From positions 248,001 through 312,000 of the forward strand of contig NZ_CP042429.1 of the NCBI RefSeq assembly GCF_007970465.1: a stretch of DNA of 64,000 nucleotides, in the 5' to 3' direction. Made by a program: the position numbers and the translations under genes. This document shows, one piece after another, positions 1 through 8,391 of this stretch (within the stretch, counting starts at the first letter, position 1; each line of letters begins with the position of its first letter). Below the pieces are notes generated by a model. The model searched no databases, had not been told where the DNA came from, and saw only the letters and a program-made list of their open reading frames with translations. Source of the DNA: Corynebacterium nuruki S6-4 (GTDB taxonomy: Bacteria > Actinomycetota > Actinomycetes > Mycobacteriales > Mycobacteriaceae).

Positions 1-30
1 TGGGCTCATTCCTCCACGACTGGTGTTCCC

Positions 31-51
31 GGCCCGGCGGACTGCCGGGCC
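31..51. terminator. GC-rich hairpin near window start
   Basis: GGCCCGGC at 31-38 pairs perfectly with GCCGGGCC at 44-51 across a 5-nt loop. There is no T tract, so this is at best a terminator-like hairpin for a gene lying before the window. I see no convincing coding sequence in 1-460. Confidence 0.3.
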
Positions 52-155
52 TCTGGACGGGGCCGGACATCGGCGTCCGGATTGTCCGTCTGTAGAAAGG
101 GTCGTCCGGGCCGGGGACGGAGTTCCGGTGGGGCGATCACCTCTACCCGCAATCT

Positions 156-234
156 TAAGTCGACTTATGCATGACTGGGGGTGATGTCCTAGCCATCACA
201 TAAGTGATAACTCAATGCATAACAGCTGGTTATG
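156..234 (+). promoter_or_regulatory. Cluster of three inverted repeats upstream of nirB
   Basis: This AT-rich island in otherwise GC-rich DNA holds a perfect 12-nt palindrome TAAGTCGACTTA (156-167), ATCAC-ATAA-GTGAT (195-208) and CATAAC-AGCTG-GTTATG (218-234). It is the only obvious promoter and operator region for nirBD. No canonical -35/-10 pair stands out. The leader from here to the nirB start would be over 200 nt, and I see nothing else in it. The regulators are unknown; NnaR-like or anaerobic/nitrate regulators are natural candidates by inference. Confidence 0.45.
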
Positions 235-460
235 TTGCGGGGTGACCGGTCAGCCCGTCCGGCATGCGTCCCCGGCGGGTCGGCCGTGTTGCGCCGGTGT
301 GTCCGGCACCGGGGCCTGCCGCAGGTCCGTGAACCGGAGGTTAAACAGTGCTCTCACGGCTCAACAGCTCCGACTGCGCCGGTTAGCGTCCTGTCCAGAC
401 CGACCCGCCCCGCATCAGGACCGACGGTGACGGGGTCACGACGACGGAAGGACCGGCACA

Positions 461-3142
461 ATGACCAGCACAGCGACCAGCATGACGACCGGCACGGCGA
501 CCGGCACGGCGACCGGCACAGACCGGAGCAACGACGGTGACGTCACCGGGGGAGGCATCGTCATCGTCGGCCTCGGCATGGTCGGCCACCGCACCGCCGG
601 GGAGATCCTCGCCCGCGACCCGGCGGCGCGGGTGACCGTGGTCTCCGGCGAGCACTGTCCCGCCTACGACCGGGTGGCCCTGTCCAGTTACGTCGGCAAC
701 TGGGACCGCGGCCTCCTCGAATTCGACGCCCTCCCGGCAACTGTCGACCGCATCGACGGCACCGCGACGGCGGTCGATCCCGGGACGCGGACGCTCACCG
801 TGACGGACGCCGCGGGTGAGACCACCGACCTGCCCTATGACCACCTCGTCCTGGCCACCGGCTCCCACGCCTTCGTCCCCCCGGTGCCCGGCCACGATCT
901 GCCGCACTGCACCGTCTACCGGACCCTCGACGACCTTGACGGTATCCGCGAGACCGTCGAATCCGCCCGGGCGCGGCAGCTGACCGCGGCAGGCACAGAC
1001 GGCACAGGCGGCACAGGCAGCACGGATGTCACGGTGCGGGCCGCGGTCATCGGCGGCGGGCTGCTCGGTCTCGAGGCCGCGAATGCCCTGCGACTGCTCG
1101 GCGCCGAGGCCCACATCATCGAACGCTCGCCCCGGCTCATGCCCATCCAGGTCGATGCCCCCGGTGGCGCCCTGCTCGCCGACAAGATCCGGGAACTCGG
1201 CGTCCGGGTCCACACCGCGGCGACCACCGACGCGATCACCGTCAGCACCGTCGATCCCGAGCGGCTCGACATCGCCCTCTCGGTGGAGACCGACGGCACC
1301 GGAGAGACCGGCGGCCGCCTCACCCTCACCGTCGACATCGTCGTGTTCTCCACCGGGGTGCGCCCCAACGACCAGCTCGCCGGCCCCGCCGGCCTGGCCA
1401 CCGCACCGCGCGGCGGCATCCTCGTCGACCGCGACTGCCGCACCTCCGACCCGCACATCAGCGCCGTGGGGGAGTGCGCCGCCGTCGACGGGGTCTGCTA
1501 CGGACTCGTCGCCCCCGGCTACACCACCGCGACCATCGTCGCCGACCGGCTCACCGGGCGCACCCACACCCCGTTCGAGGACCCGGACATGTCCACCAAA
1601 CTGAAACTGCTCGGCGTGGGGGTCGCCAGCTTCGGCGACGCCCACGCCGTCACCCCGGACGCCCGCGCACTCAACATCACCGATCCGGTGACCGGGGTGT
1701 ACAAGAAGCTGGTCATGGCGTCCGACAACGCGACCCTGCTCGGCGGGGTGCTCGTCGGTGACGTGGAGGCGTACTCGCTGCTGCGCCCCATGGTCGGGGC
1801 CGCACTGCCCGGCGACCCGGTGTCCTTCATCGCACCGGCCGGGGCAGGCGCCCCGGAGGTCGGCGTCAGCGCGCTGCCGGACGCCGCCCAGATCTGTTCG
1901 TGCAACTCGGTCACCAAGGGCGAGCTGTGCGGGGCGATCCACGACGGCGCCCACTCCGTCGGCGACCTCAAGACCTGCACCAAAGCCGGCACCAGCTGCG
2001 GATCCTGCGTCAATCTCCTGAAGAAGCTGCTGGACGCGGAGGGCATCGAACAGTCGAAGGCGGTCTGCGGACACTTCGACCAGTCCCGCGCCGAACTGTT
2101 CGAGATCGCCTCGTCCACCGGCATCCGCGACTTCACCACCTTCATCCGCCGCTTCGGCACCGGCCACGGCTGCGAGGTGTGCAAACCGACCCTCGCCTCG
2201 ATCTTCGCGACCCTCGACACCAGCGACCACGTCCTCGACGACGGGCGGGCGGCCCTGCAGGACTCCAACGACCGCTTCCTCGCCAACATCCAACGCAACG
2301 GCTCCTACTCGGTGGTGCCCCGGATGCCCGCCGGACAGGTCACCGCCGAGCAGCTCATCGTCGTCGGCGAGATCGCCCGCGACTTCGACCTGTACGTCAA
2401 GGTCACCGGTGCCCAACGCATCGACATGTTCGGCGCCCGGGTCGAGCAGCTGCCGGAGATCTGGCGGCGGCTGGTGGACGCGGGGATGGAATCCGGCCAG
2501 GCCTACGGCAAGTCACTGCGTGCGGTGAAGAGCTGCGTGGGCACCGACTGGTGCCGCTACGGTCAGCAGGACTCGGTGAAGATGGCCGTCGAACTGGAAC
2601 TGCGCTACCGGGGCCTGCGCAGCCCCCACAAGCTGAAGATGGGCGTCTCCGGCTGCGCCCGGGAATGCGCGGAGGCCCGCAGCAAGGACGTGGGCGTGAT
2701 CGCCACCGAGAACGGCTGGAACCTCTACGTCGGCGGCAACGGCGGTGCCACACCCCGCCACGCCGAACTGCTCGCCGGCGATCTCGACGACAGCACCCTC
2801 ATCGCCTACATCGACCGGTTCCTCGGTTTCTACGTCCGCACCGCCGACCGTCTGCAGCGCACCGCGCACTGGATCGAGGAGACCGAGGGCGGCCTCGACC
2901 ATATCCGGGACGTCGTCTGCGGGGACTCGCTGGGCATCGCCGGGGACCTCGAGGAGTTCGTCGCCGCCCATGTCGACGCCTACACCGACGAATGGACCCG
3001 GGTCCTGGAGGACCCGGAGAAACTGTCCCGCTTCGTCTCCTTCGTCAACGCCCCCGGGTCCCCGGACCCGACGATCCGGTTCGGGCAGCAGGACGGCCGC
3101 AAGGTCCCGCTGCCGGCCCCCGCCATGCCCGCCGCCGTCTGA
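461..3142 (+). CDS. nirB: Assimilatory nitrite reductase [NAD(P)H] large subunit NirB
   Basis: The 893-residue cytoplasmic enzyme reduces nitrite to ammonium with NAD(P)H. It has an N-terminal FAD/NAD(P)-binding oxidoreductase domain (about 30-330, starting IVIVGLGMVGHRTAGE) and a BFD-type [2Fe-2S] domain with C479, C481, C513 and C516. A second BFD-like segment follows (GHGCEVCKPTLASI). The nitrite/sulfite reductase half-domains carry the 4Fe-4S/siroheme ligands C692, C698, C732 and C736 (CVGTDWC, GCAREC). The start is supported by GGAAGGA 8 nt upstream. The first 25 residues are a Thr/Gly/Ala tail encoded by 12-nt repeats, and a similar Gly/Thr-rich insert follows near residue 170; both look like repeat expansions. 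It is followed by nirD after 36 nt, almost certainly as an operon. Confidence 0.96.
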   Translation: MTSTATSMTTGTATGTATGTDRSNDGDVTGGGIVIVGLGMVGHRTAGEILARDPAARVTVVSGEHCPAYDRVALSSYVGNWDRGLLEFDALPATVDRIDGTATAVDPGTRTLTVTDAAGETTDLPYDHLVLATGSHAFVPPVPGHDLPHCTVYRTLDDLDGIRETVESARARQLTAAGTDGTGGTGSTDVTVRAAVIGGGLLGLEAANALRLLGAEAHIIERSPRLMPIQVDAPGGALLADKIRELGVRVHTAATTDAITVSTVDPERLDIALSVETDGTGETGGRLTLTVDIVVFSTGVRPNDQLAGPAGLATAPRGGILVDRDCRTSDPHISAVGECAAVDGVCYGLVAPGYTTATIVADRLTGRTHTPFEDPDMSTKLKLLGVGVASFGDAHAVTPDARALNITDPVTGVYKKLVMASDNATLLGGVLVGDVEAYSLLRPMVGAALPGDPVSFIAPAGAGAPEVGVSALPDAAQICSCNSVTKGELCGAIHDGAHSVGDLKTCTKAGTSCGSCVNLLKKLLDAEGIEQSKAVCGHFDQSRAELFEIASSTGIRDFTTFIRRFGTGHGCEVCKPTLASIFATLDTSDHVLDDGRAALQDSNDRFLANIQRNGSYSVVPRMPAGQVTAEQLIVVGEIARDFDLYVKVTGAQRIDMFGARVEQLPEIWRRLVDAGMESGQAYGKSLRAVKSCVGTDWCRYGQQDSVKMAVELELRYRGLRSPHKLKMGVSGCARECAEARSKDVGVIATENGWNLYVGGNGGATPRHAELLAGDLDDSTLIAYIDRFLGFYVRTADRLQRTAHWIEETEGGLDHIRDVVCGDSLGIAGDLEEFVAAHVDAYTDEWTRVLEDPEKLSRFVSFVNAPGSPDPTIRFGQQDGRKVPLPAPAMPAAV

Positions 3143-3178
3143 TACCGCACCACCTCCCACCCCGGAAGGATTTACGCC

Positions 3179-3601
3179 ATGACCTCCACACTCACCTCCA
3201 CCGCCGCCTCCACACCCACCCCGGCGTCCACCCCGACCCGGCACCTCACCGTCTGCCGTGCCGACGATCTCGAGGACAACCTCGGGGTCGCCGTCCTGCT
3301 GCCCGACGGCAGCCAGGCCGCCCTGTTCCGGATCCCCGCCGACGACGTCGATGACGCCGCCAACGGCGACTACACCGACGAACCCGTGTTCCTCGCGGTC
3401 TCCAACACCGACCCCTACACCGGTGCCGCCGTCATCAGCCGTGGCATCGTCGGGGAGCACGACGGGCACCCCACCGTGGCGTCCCCGCTGCTCAAACAGT
3501 CCTTCTCACTGATCGACGGCACGTCGACCGCCGGTGACGGCCGGGATCTCCCGGTCTACCCGGTGGAGACCGTCGACGGGGACGTCATCCTGCACTACTG
3601 A
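3179..3601 (+). CDS. nirD: Nitrite reductase small subunit NirD
   Basis: The 140-residue Rieske-fold partner of NirB lacks the Cys/His cluster ligands of true Rieske proteins, as is normal for assimilatory NirD. The core runs from about residue 21 (RHLTVCRADDLEDNLGVAVL) to the C-terminus (YPVETVDGDVILHY). The first 20 residues are a low-complexity Thr/Ser/Pro/Ala tail like that of NirB. The start is fixed by GGAAGGA at 3163-3169. It is co-directional with nirB and probably co-transcribed. Confidence rests on family resemblance plus position. Confidence 0.93.
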   Translation: MTSTLTSTAASTPTPASTPTRHLTVCRADDLEDNLGVAVLLPDGSQAALFRIPADDVDDAANGDYTDEPVFLAVSNTDPYTGAAVISRGIVGEHDGHPTVASPLLKQSFSLIDGTSTAGDGRDLPVYPVETVDGDVILHY

Positions 3602-3706
3602 ACCCCGCAATCTCACACCGCCCACCGGCGTGCGCTGAGAACTCCGACGCACGCTGCTGACCCGGGCGTGGCGGAGCGGACACACACTCCGCCTACCCTG
3701 GGACCC

Positions 3707-4867
3707 GTGACGAACAGACCGACCACCATCCACGCCACACAGGCGGCCCGCGGCGTCCGGCAGCTCTCGGAGGCCCTGTCGGGATGCGCCGTCCTGCTGC
3801 CCGTCGACCGGAGATCCACCGAACTCGCCGGCGCCCTGCAGCGCCACGGTGCGGAGACCTCCATCGCCCCGCCGTTGACCGTCATCCCGCACTACGACGA
3901 CGTCGAACTCATCGACCGGACCCGCGACCTCATCGCGGACCCGCCGGACATCGTCATCGCGACCACCGGGGTGGGGTTCCGCGGCTGGATCGACGCCGCG
4001 GAATCCGCGGGACTCGGCGACGCCCTCACCGACGCCCTCGGACAGGCGCAGATCCTCGTCCGTGGTCCGAAGGCCCGCGGCGCCGTCCAGCAGGCCGGGT
4101 TGGAGACCGACTGGGTCGCCGAATCCGAGACCTCCGGCGAACTCACCGAATTCCTGCTGGCGGAGGGGGTGGCGGGCCGGCGCATCGCCGTGCAGCACCA
4201 CGGTGCCGGCGACCCGGACATGGAGGACACCCTCCGGGACGCCGGGGCGCAGGTCCGTGGCCTGACCGTGTACCGCTGGGGACCACCCGCCGATCCCGCC
4301 CTGGTCGGGCGCAGCACCGGACTCGTCGCCGCCGGAGACGTGGACGCCGTGCTCTTCACCTCCGCGCCGGGCGTCCGCGCCTGGCTGGAGACCGCCGAAC
4401 AGCTCGGCACACTGCCCGCCGTGCTGGAGATGTTCCGGGACCGGACGATGGCCGCCGCGGTCGGACCCGTCTCCGCGGCACCGCTGCGCCAGTACGGTAT
4501 CGACCCGGTCGTGCCGGACCGCTACCGGATGGGGGCGATGGTCCGCGAGACGGTCAACCATCTCGCCGGCGAGGACACGGCGGTCCCGACCGCCGCCGGC
4601 GCACTGCACGTGCGGACCGGGGGAGTGCTGCTCGACGGCGCGTTCCACCCGCTCGGCCGCACCGCCACCGACGTGCTGCGCCTGTTCGCCCGGCGGCCCG
4701 GGGCGGTGCTGAGCCGCCGTGAGCTGCTCGACGGGCTGGTCGGACGCCTCGCCGACGGCCAGGCCACCGACCATGCGGTGGAAGTGACGGTCGCCCGGAT
4801 CCGGGAGAAGCTCGGTGCCGGGTTCATCGAGACGGTGTACAAGCGCGGTTACCGGCTGGCCGTGTAA
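3707..4867 (+). CDS. nnaR: NnaR-type regulator: uroporphyrinogen-III synthase-like domain fused to winged helix
   Basis: The protein has 386 residues. The N-terminal two thirds (about 20-275) have the HemD fold (CAVLLPVDRRSTELAGAL near the start; FTSAPGVRAWLE later). The last about 90 residues are an OmpR/PhoB-type winged helix (LSRRELLDGLVG, HAVEVTVARIREKLG, ETVYKRGYRL). This architecture is that of NnaR of Streptomyces and mycobacteria, reported to act with GlnR on nitrite/nitrate genes; placement beside nirBD fits. Whether it retains HemD activity is not visible. I chose GTG 3707 because TACCCT at 3694-3699 sits 7 nt before it (leaderless); an in-frame ATG at 3668 lies upstream of that box. 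Confidence 0.85.
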   Translation: MTNRPTTIHATQAARGVRQLSEALSGCAVLLPVDRRSTELAGALQRHGAETSIAPPLTVIPHYDDVELIDRTRDLIADPPDIVIATTGVGFRGWIDAAESAGLGDALTDALGQAQILVRGPKARGAVQQAGLETDWVAESETSGELTEFLLAEGVAGRRIAVQHHGAGDPDMEDTLRDAGAQVRGLTVYRWGPPADPALVGRSTGLVAAGDVDAVLFTSAPGVRAWLETAEQLGTLPAVLEMFRDRTMAAAVGPVSAAPLRQYGIDPVVPDRYRMGAMVRETVNHLAGEDTAVPTAAGALHVRTGGVLLDGAFHPLGRTATDVLRLFARRPGAVLSRRELLDGLVGRLADGQATDHAVEVTVARIREKLGAGFIETVYKRGYRLAV

Positions 4868-4884
4868 CCGTAGTTCCCCGTGAA

Positions 4885-4924
4885 GTTGTGACGTTGTGAC
4901 GTTGTGAGGGTGTGAGGTTGTGAC
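4885..4924. repeat. 8-nt tandem repeat, five units
   Basis: Five consecutive 8-nt units follow the nnaR stop codon: GTTGTGAC, GTTGTGAC, GTTGTGAG, GGTGTGAG, GTTGTGAC. The interval 4868-5186 has no credible gene and consists of this tract, a dispersed repeat and a second tandem tract. Confidence 0.85.
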
Positions 4925-4982
4925 CGTCGCCGTGTGGAACGGGCGAGGCCCGTAGTCGGTGCGACGTGGTCGTCGGGTCGGT

Positions 4983-5090
4983 GTCGGTTTCACGAACCGA
5001 GGTGTCGATCGGCCCCTGTGCATGTCGGTTTCACGAACCGAGGTGCGGTCCGGGGACAGGAAAATCGACCTGTCGGTTCGTTCCGCGGGC
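4983..5090 (+). repeat. Dispersed intergenic repeat family A, copy 1
   Basis: It holds two direct copies (4983-5004 and 5024-5045) of a 22-nt unit that itself contains the inverted repeat CGGTT-TCACG-AACCG, followed by a segment reading GGACAGGAAAATCGACCTGT. The whole block recurs in reverse orientation at 35009-35117, and a 20-nt piece recurs at 26552-26571. All copies are intergenic. Function is unknown. Confidence 0.75.
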
Positions 5091-5108
5091 GGCGGGGGAC
5101 AGCGTCGG

Positions 5109-5190
5109 GGTCAGCACAGGTCAGCACAGGTCAGCACGGGTCAGTACGGGGTCAGCACACGGCAGGTCAGCACAGGTCAACGCTGGTCAG
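5109..5190. repeat. 10-nt tandem repeat (GGTCAGCACA-like)
   Basis: Degenerate 10-nt units based on GGTCAGCACA run from 5109 into the last codons of the decayed flavoprotein gene ending at 5187. Early units are exact and later ones diverge (GGTCAGTACG, GGTCAACGCT). Confidence 0.75.
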
Positions 5191-5588
5191 TACACGTCGC
5201 GCACGTAGCGGCGGGAGGACACGAGGTCGGCGACGAACGCGTCGGCCTGCGCGGCGTCCAGCCCGCCCTGGTCGGCGACGATGCCCCGCAGGGTGGCGTC
5301 CACGTCCGCCGCCATCCGGGCGGCGTCGCCGCAGACATAGAGGTGGGCACCGCGGCGCAGCCACGACCACAGTTCCCCGGCGCGTTCCCGCATCCGGTCC
5401 TGGACGTACACCTTTTCCGGCTGGTCGCGGGAGAACGCCAGGTCCAGGCGGGTGAGGACGCCCCGGTGTGTTCGCGGTCCTGCAGGAATCCGCGGAACGG
5501 CGCGACCCCGGTCCCCGGGCCCACCATGATCATCGGGGTACCCGGCTCCGGCGGCCCGGGACCCGGTTCGCGGCCGCCGACGTGTGAC
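5187..5588 (-). pseudogene. cysJ: Relic of a CysJ-like NADPH sulfite reductase flavoprotein gene
   Basis: Two pieces of the ferredoxin-reductase NADP-binding domain are readable in different frames. The upstream piece reads [20 protein letters not shown] (from 5533 leftwards). After about position 5465 the frame changes and reads [17 protein letters not shown] ... [14 protein letters not shown] ... and ends YVRDVY, the characteristic C-terminus of CysJ. The usual stretch between these motifs is missing, so a deletion of roughly 30 codons plus a frameshift has occurred. The flavodoxin and FAD domains are absent: the reading starts immediately after the fadH stop. It lies near siroheme nitrite reductase genes, so it may once have served sulfite reduction. 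Non-functional as it stands. Confidence 0.8.
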
Positions 5589-5590
5589 CG

Positions 5591-7693
5591 TCACGCGATG
5601 GCGGCGGCGGCCTCGGTACCCTGCCGGATCGCCCGCTTGGCGTCCAGCTCGGCGGCGAGATCGGCACCGCCGACGACGTCCACGCTCAGCCCGGCGGCCG
5701 TCAGCGGACCGGCGAGTTCCGCCACGGACTCCTGACCGGTGCACAGCACGATGTTGTCGACCTCGATGACACGTCGGCCGGTCAGTTCCTTCGAGACCAC
5801 GTTGCCCTTCCGGTCCTTCTTCTCCTCGTAGAAGGCCAGGTGCAGTCCGTCGTCGTCGATCTTCTCGTAGGTCGCGCCGCTGATCTGCTCGACCTTCTTC
5901 CCCTTCACCGCCGCCCGGTGGACCCACCCGGTGGTCTTGCCCAGGGACTTCCCCTGCCGGGAGGACTTACGCTGCACCATGTACACCTCACGCAGCGGGG
6001 CCTCCGGCCGGGGCCTGGTGAGGAAGCCGGGGGTCTCCAGGTCCTCGGTCACACCCCACTCCTGCTCCCACTCCTTGAGGTGCAGTGACGGGGAATCCTC
6101 ACCGGTCGGGGTGGTGAGGAACTCGGAGACGTCGAAGCCGATGCCGCCGGCGCCGAGGACGGCGACCCGGTGGCCGATCTCCCGCTCGCCGAGCACCGCC
6201 TGGGCGTAGGTCATGACCATCGGGTGGTCCACCCCGTCGATCTGCGGGATGCGGGGGGTCACACCGGTGGCGAGGATGACGTGGTCGAAGCCCCCGTCGA
6301 CGAGGTCGTCGACGCTCGCGCGGGTGTTCAGGCGCACATCCACCCCGCGGACCTGCAGCTGCGTCCGGAAGTAACGGATGGACTCGTGGAACTCCTCCTT
6401 GCCGGGGATCCGGGAGGCGATGGCGAACTGGCCGCCGACATGGTCGCGGGATTCGAAGAGCGTGACCTTGTGACCCTTCTCCGCCGCGGAGACCGCGGCC
6501 GAGAGACCGGCGGGGCCGGCGCCGATGACCGCCACCTTCTTCGCGGTGCGGGTGGGGGAGAGGGTCAGGGTGGTTTCCCGGCCGGCACGGGGGTTGACCA
6601 GGCAGGAGACCTTCTTCCCGACGAAGATGTGGTCGAGGCAGGCCTGGTTGCAGCCGATGCAGGTGTTGATCCGGTCGGAGTGCCCCGCCGCGGCCTTGGC
6701 CATGAACGCGGGATCGGCGAGGAACGGCCGGGCCATGGAGACCGCGTCCACCCGGTGCTCGGTGAGGACCTGCTCGGCGACCTCCGGGGTGTTGATGCGG
6801 TTCGAGGCGATCAGCGGGATGGCGACCTCGTCGCGCAGCCGCTCGGTGAACTTCACGAACGCGGCGCGCGGCACCGAGGTGACGATGGTGGGGACGCGCG
6901 CCTCGTGCCAGCCGATGTCGGTGTTGATCGCGTCCACCCCGTGGCGTTCGGCCCGGCGGGCCAGCAGCGCGATCTCGTCGAAGGTCTGCCCGTCCTTGAC
7001 GAAGTCCGCCACGGACTGCCGCAGGATCACCGGGAAGTCCCGCGGCACCTGGCGGCGGATCTCGTCGATGACCTCGATGAGGAACCTCTGCCGGTTGGCG
7101 GTGGACCCGCCCCACCGGTCGGTGCGGTCATTGGTGTGGGGGCACAGGAACTGGTTGATGAGGTAGCCCTCGCCACCCATGATCTCGACCGCGTCGTACC
7201 CCGCCTTGCGCGCCAGCCGGGCGGCGCGGCCGAAGGAGCGGATGGTCCGCAGGATCATCGACTCGGTCATCCGGATGTGCTTGAACGGGTGGATGGGGGA
7301 GGGCTCCGACCCCGGCGCGGCCTTGAAGGGGGTCACCCCGTAGCGGCCGGCGTGGAGGATCTGCATGGCGATGAGACCGCCGGCCTCGTGGACCTTGTCG
7401 GTGACCTTGCGGTGGTGGTACACGGACAGCGGGGTCGCCATGCGGCCGCCCATGGCCATGAGGTCACCGGACCGGATCGGAGCGATGCCGCCGGTGATGA
7501 TCAGGCCCACGCCGCCGCGGGCGCGCTCGGCGTAGAACTCGCCGAGTTCGTCGGCATGTTTGATGCGGTCCTCCAGGCCGGTGTGCATCGAGCCCATGAC
7601 CGAGCGGTTGGGCAGCGTGATGCCGCCGATGTCGAGCGGCCGGAACAGGCTCGGGTACGGGGAGGTGGCGGAGGCGGAGGTGGAGTCAGTCAT
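5591..7693 (-). CDS. fadH: NADPH-dependent 2,4-dienoyl-CoA reductase (FadH type)
   Basis: The 700-residue flavoprotein has an old-yellow-enzyme TIM barrel (about 15-350; [20 protein letters not shown], with [20 protein letters not shown]). A 4Fe-4S cluster motif follows ([20 protein letters not shown]), then FAD and NADPH dinucleotide folds ([33 protein letters not shown]). The family reduces 2,4-dienoyl-CoA during oxidation of unsaturated fatty acids; other members act on other enoates, so the substrate is inferred. Start ATG at 7693 has AGAAGAG upstream, inside padR, whose stop is one nucleotide away, implying translational coupling. Confidence 0.9.
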   Translation of the reverse strand: MTDSTSASATSPYPSLFRPLDIGGITLPNRSVMGSMHTGLEDRIKHADELGEFYAERARGGVGLIITGGIAPIRSGDLMAMGGRMATPLSVYHHRKVTDKVHEAGGLIAMQILHAGRYGVTPFKAAPGSEPSPIHPFKHIRMTESMILRTIRSFGRAARLARKAGYDAVEIMGGEGYLINQFLCPHTNDRTDRWGGSTANRQRFLIEVIDEIRRQVPRDFPVILRQSVADFVKDGQTFDEIALLARRAERHGVDAINTDIGWHEARVPTIVTSVPRAAFVKFTERLRDEVAIPLIASNRINTPEVAEQVLTEHRVDAVSMARPFLADPAFMAKAAAGHSDRINTCIGCNQACLDHIFVGKKVSCLVNPRAGRETTLTLSPTRTAKKVAVIGAGPAGLSAAVSAAEKGHKVTLFESRDHVGGQFAIASRIPGKEEFHESIRYFRTQLQVRGVDVRLNTRASVDDLVDGGFDHVILATGVTPRIPQIDGVDHPMVMTYAQAVLGEREIGHRVAVLGAGGIGFDVSEFLTTPTGEDSPSLHLKEWEQEWGVTEDLETPGFLTRPRPEAPLREVYMVQRKSSRQGKSLGKTTGWVHRAAVKGKKVEQISGATYEKIDDDGLHLAFYEEKKDRKGNVVSKELTGRRVIEVDNIVLCTGQESVAELAGPLTAAGLSVDVVGGADLAAELDAKRAIRQGTEAAAAIA

Positions 7694-7694
7694 G

Positions 7695-8294
7695 TCAGCT
7701 CTTCTCTGCTGTCGGGGTCGTCGTTGTCGTCGTTGTCGCAGTTGTCGGGTCGCAGGTCGGGTCCGGGGTGAGCGCGTCCAGGACCTCGTCGCACCAGTCG
7801 ACGAAGGCCTCCTCGAGACGGATGCCGCCGCGCAGGACGAGGTACTGGTGGAGCCGGCGGCCGGTCAGGGTCGTCCGCTCGGGGAACTGGCTGTCGGCGT
7901 AACCGTGGTAGAGCGCCAGCCGGTCGTGGTGGGCACGGCGGTGGTGGGCGACGTCGGCGAGGACGTCGGTGAGGGCACCGTGCTCGGCGCCGCGCAGTTT
8001 CACCCCCAGTTCGTCACGCAGGGCGGTCACCGTCGTCGGCTCGGCGATCCAGGCGGCCAGGGCGTCCTGTCCGGCGGATGCCAGGGAGTAGACCTTCTTG
8101 TCGGGCCGGCCCTGCTGGGGGACGTCCCGGCAGGTGATGAGACCGTCGTCGGACAGTCGGGCGAGGGTGCGGTAGATCTGCTGGCGGCTCGCCGGCCAGA
8201 AGTGGCCGAGTGAGACCGAGAACTGCCGGCCCAGCTCGTAGCCGGTGCCCGGCCGTTCCGCCAGGGAGATCATGATCGCGTGCTCCAACGCCAT
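7695..8294 (-). CDS. PadR-family transcriptional regulator
   Basis: The 199-residue protein has an N-terminal PadR winged helix (MALEHAIMISLAERPGTGYE; SRQQIYRTLARLSDDGLI; GRPDKKVYSLASAGQDAL) and a C-terminal helical Vir-type dimerisation region. The last 20 residues are Thr-rich low complexity encoded by a GTCGTT-like repeat. It is transcribed first in an operon with fadH, so it probably controls fadH and itself. TACGCT (minus strand, 8301-8306) lies 6 nt before the ATG, suggesting a leaderless message. Its ligand is unknown, probably an aromatic or fatty-acyl compound by family analogy. Confidence 0.88.
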   Translation of the reverse strand: MALEHAIMISLAERPGTGYELGRQFSVSLGHFWPASRQQIYRTLARLSDDGLITCRDVPQQGRPDKKVYSLASAGQDALAAWIAEPTTVTALRDELGVKLRGAEHGALTDVLADVAHHRRAHHDRLALYHGYADSQFPERTTLTGRRLHQYLVLRGGIRLEEAFVDWCDEVLDALTPDPTCDPTTATTTTTTTPTAEKS

Positions 8295-8326
8295 GGGTGA
8301 AGCGTAACGCAGCTCACACCACTATG

Positions 8327-8340
8327 TGCAACTTGTTGTA
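8327..8340. promoter_or_regulatory. Candidate PadR operator
   Basis: Imperfect inverted repeat TGCAAC-TT-GTTGTA lies within an AT-rich patch (ATGTGCAACTTGTTGTATAT) between divergent padR and the CBS-domain gene. PadR operators are typically ATGT/ACAT-flanked inverted repeats, so this is a reasonable autoregulatory site. Inferred from position and symmetry. Confidence 0.4.
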
Positions 8341-8391
8341 TATACCCCCGGGTCGGGGGTGAACTTTCGTCGCCGCACGTACCCTCACAGC

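Noticed and set aside
215..540. Short frames between the nirB operator region and nirB as leader peptides
   Set aside because: Arg/Pro/His-rich translations without ribosome binding sites; one overlaps the nirB start in another frame. No regulatory residue run is visible.
383..2416. Long open frame on the minus strand opposite nirB (677 codons)
   Set aside because: It mirrors the nirB codon structure, is Gly/Asp/Val/Arg-rich with no domain, and overlaps a certain gene completely; such frames are expected in very GC-rich DNA.
4934..5735. Plus-strand frames across the repeat and cysJ relic as a new gene
   Set aside because: Reading passes through the dispersed and tandem repeats and is antisense to the recognisable flavoprotein remnant and the end of fadH.
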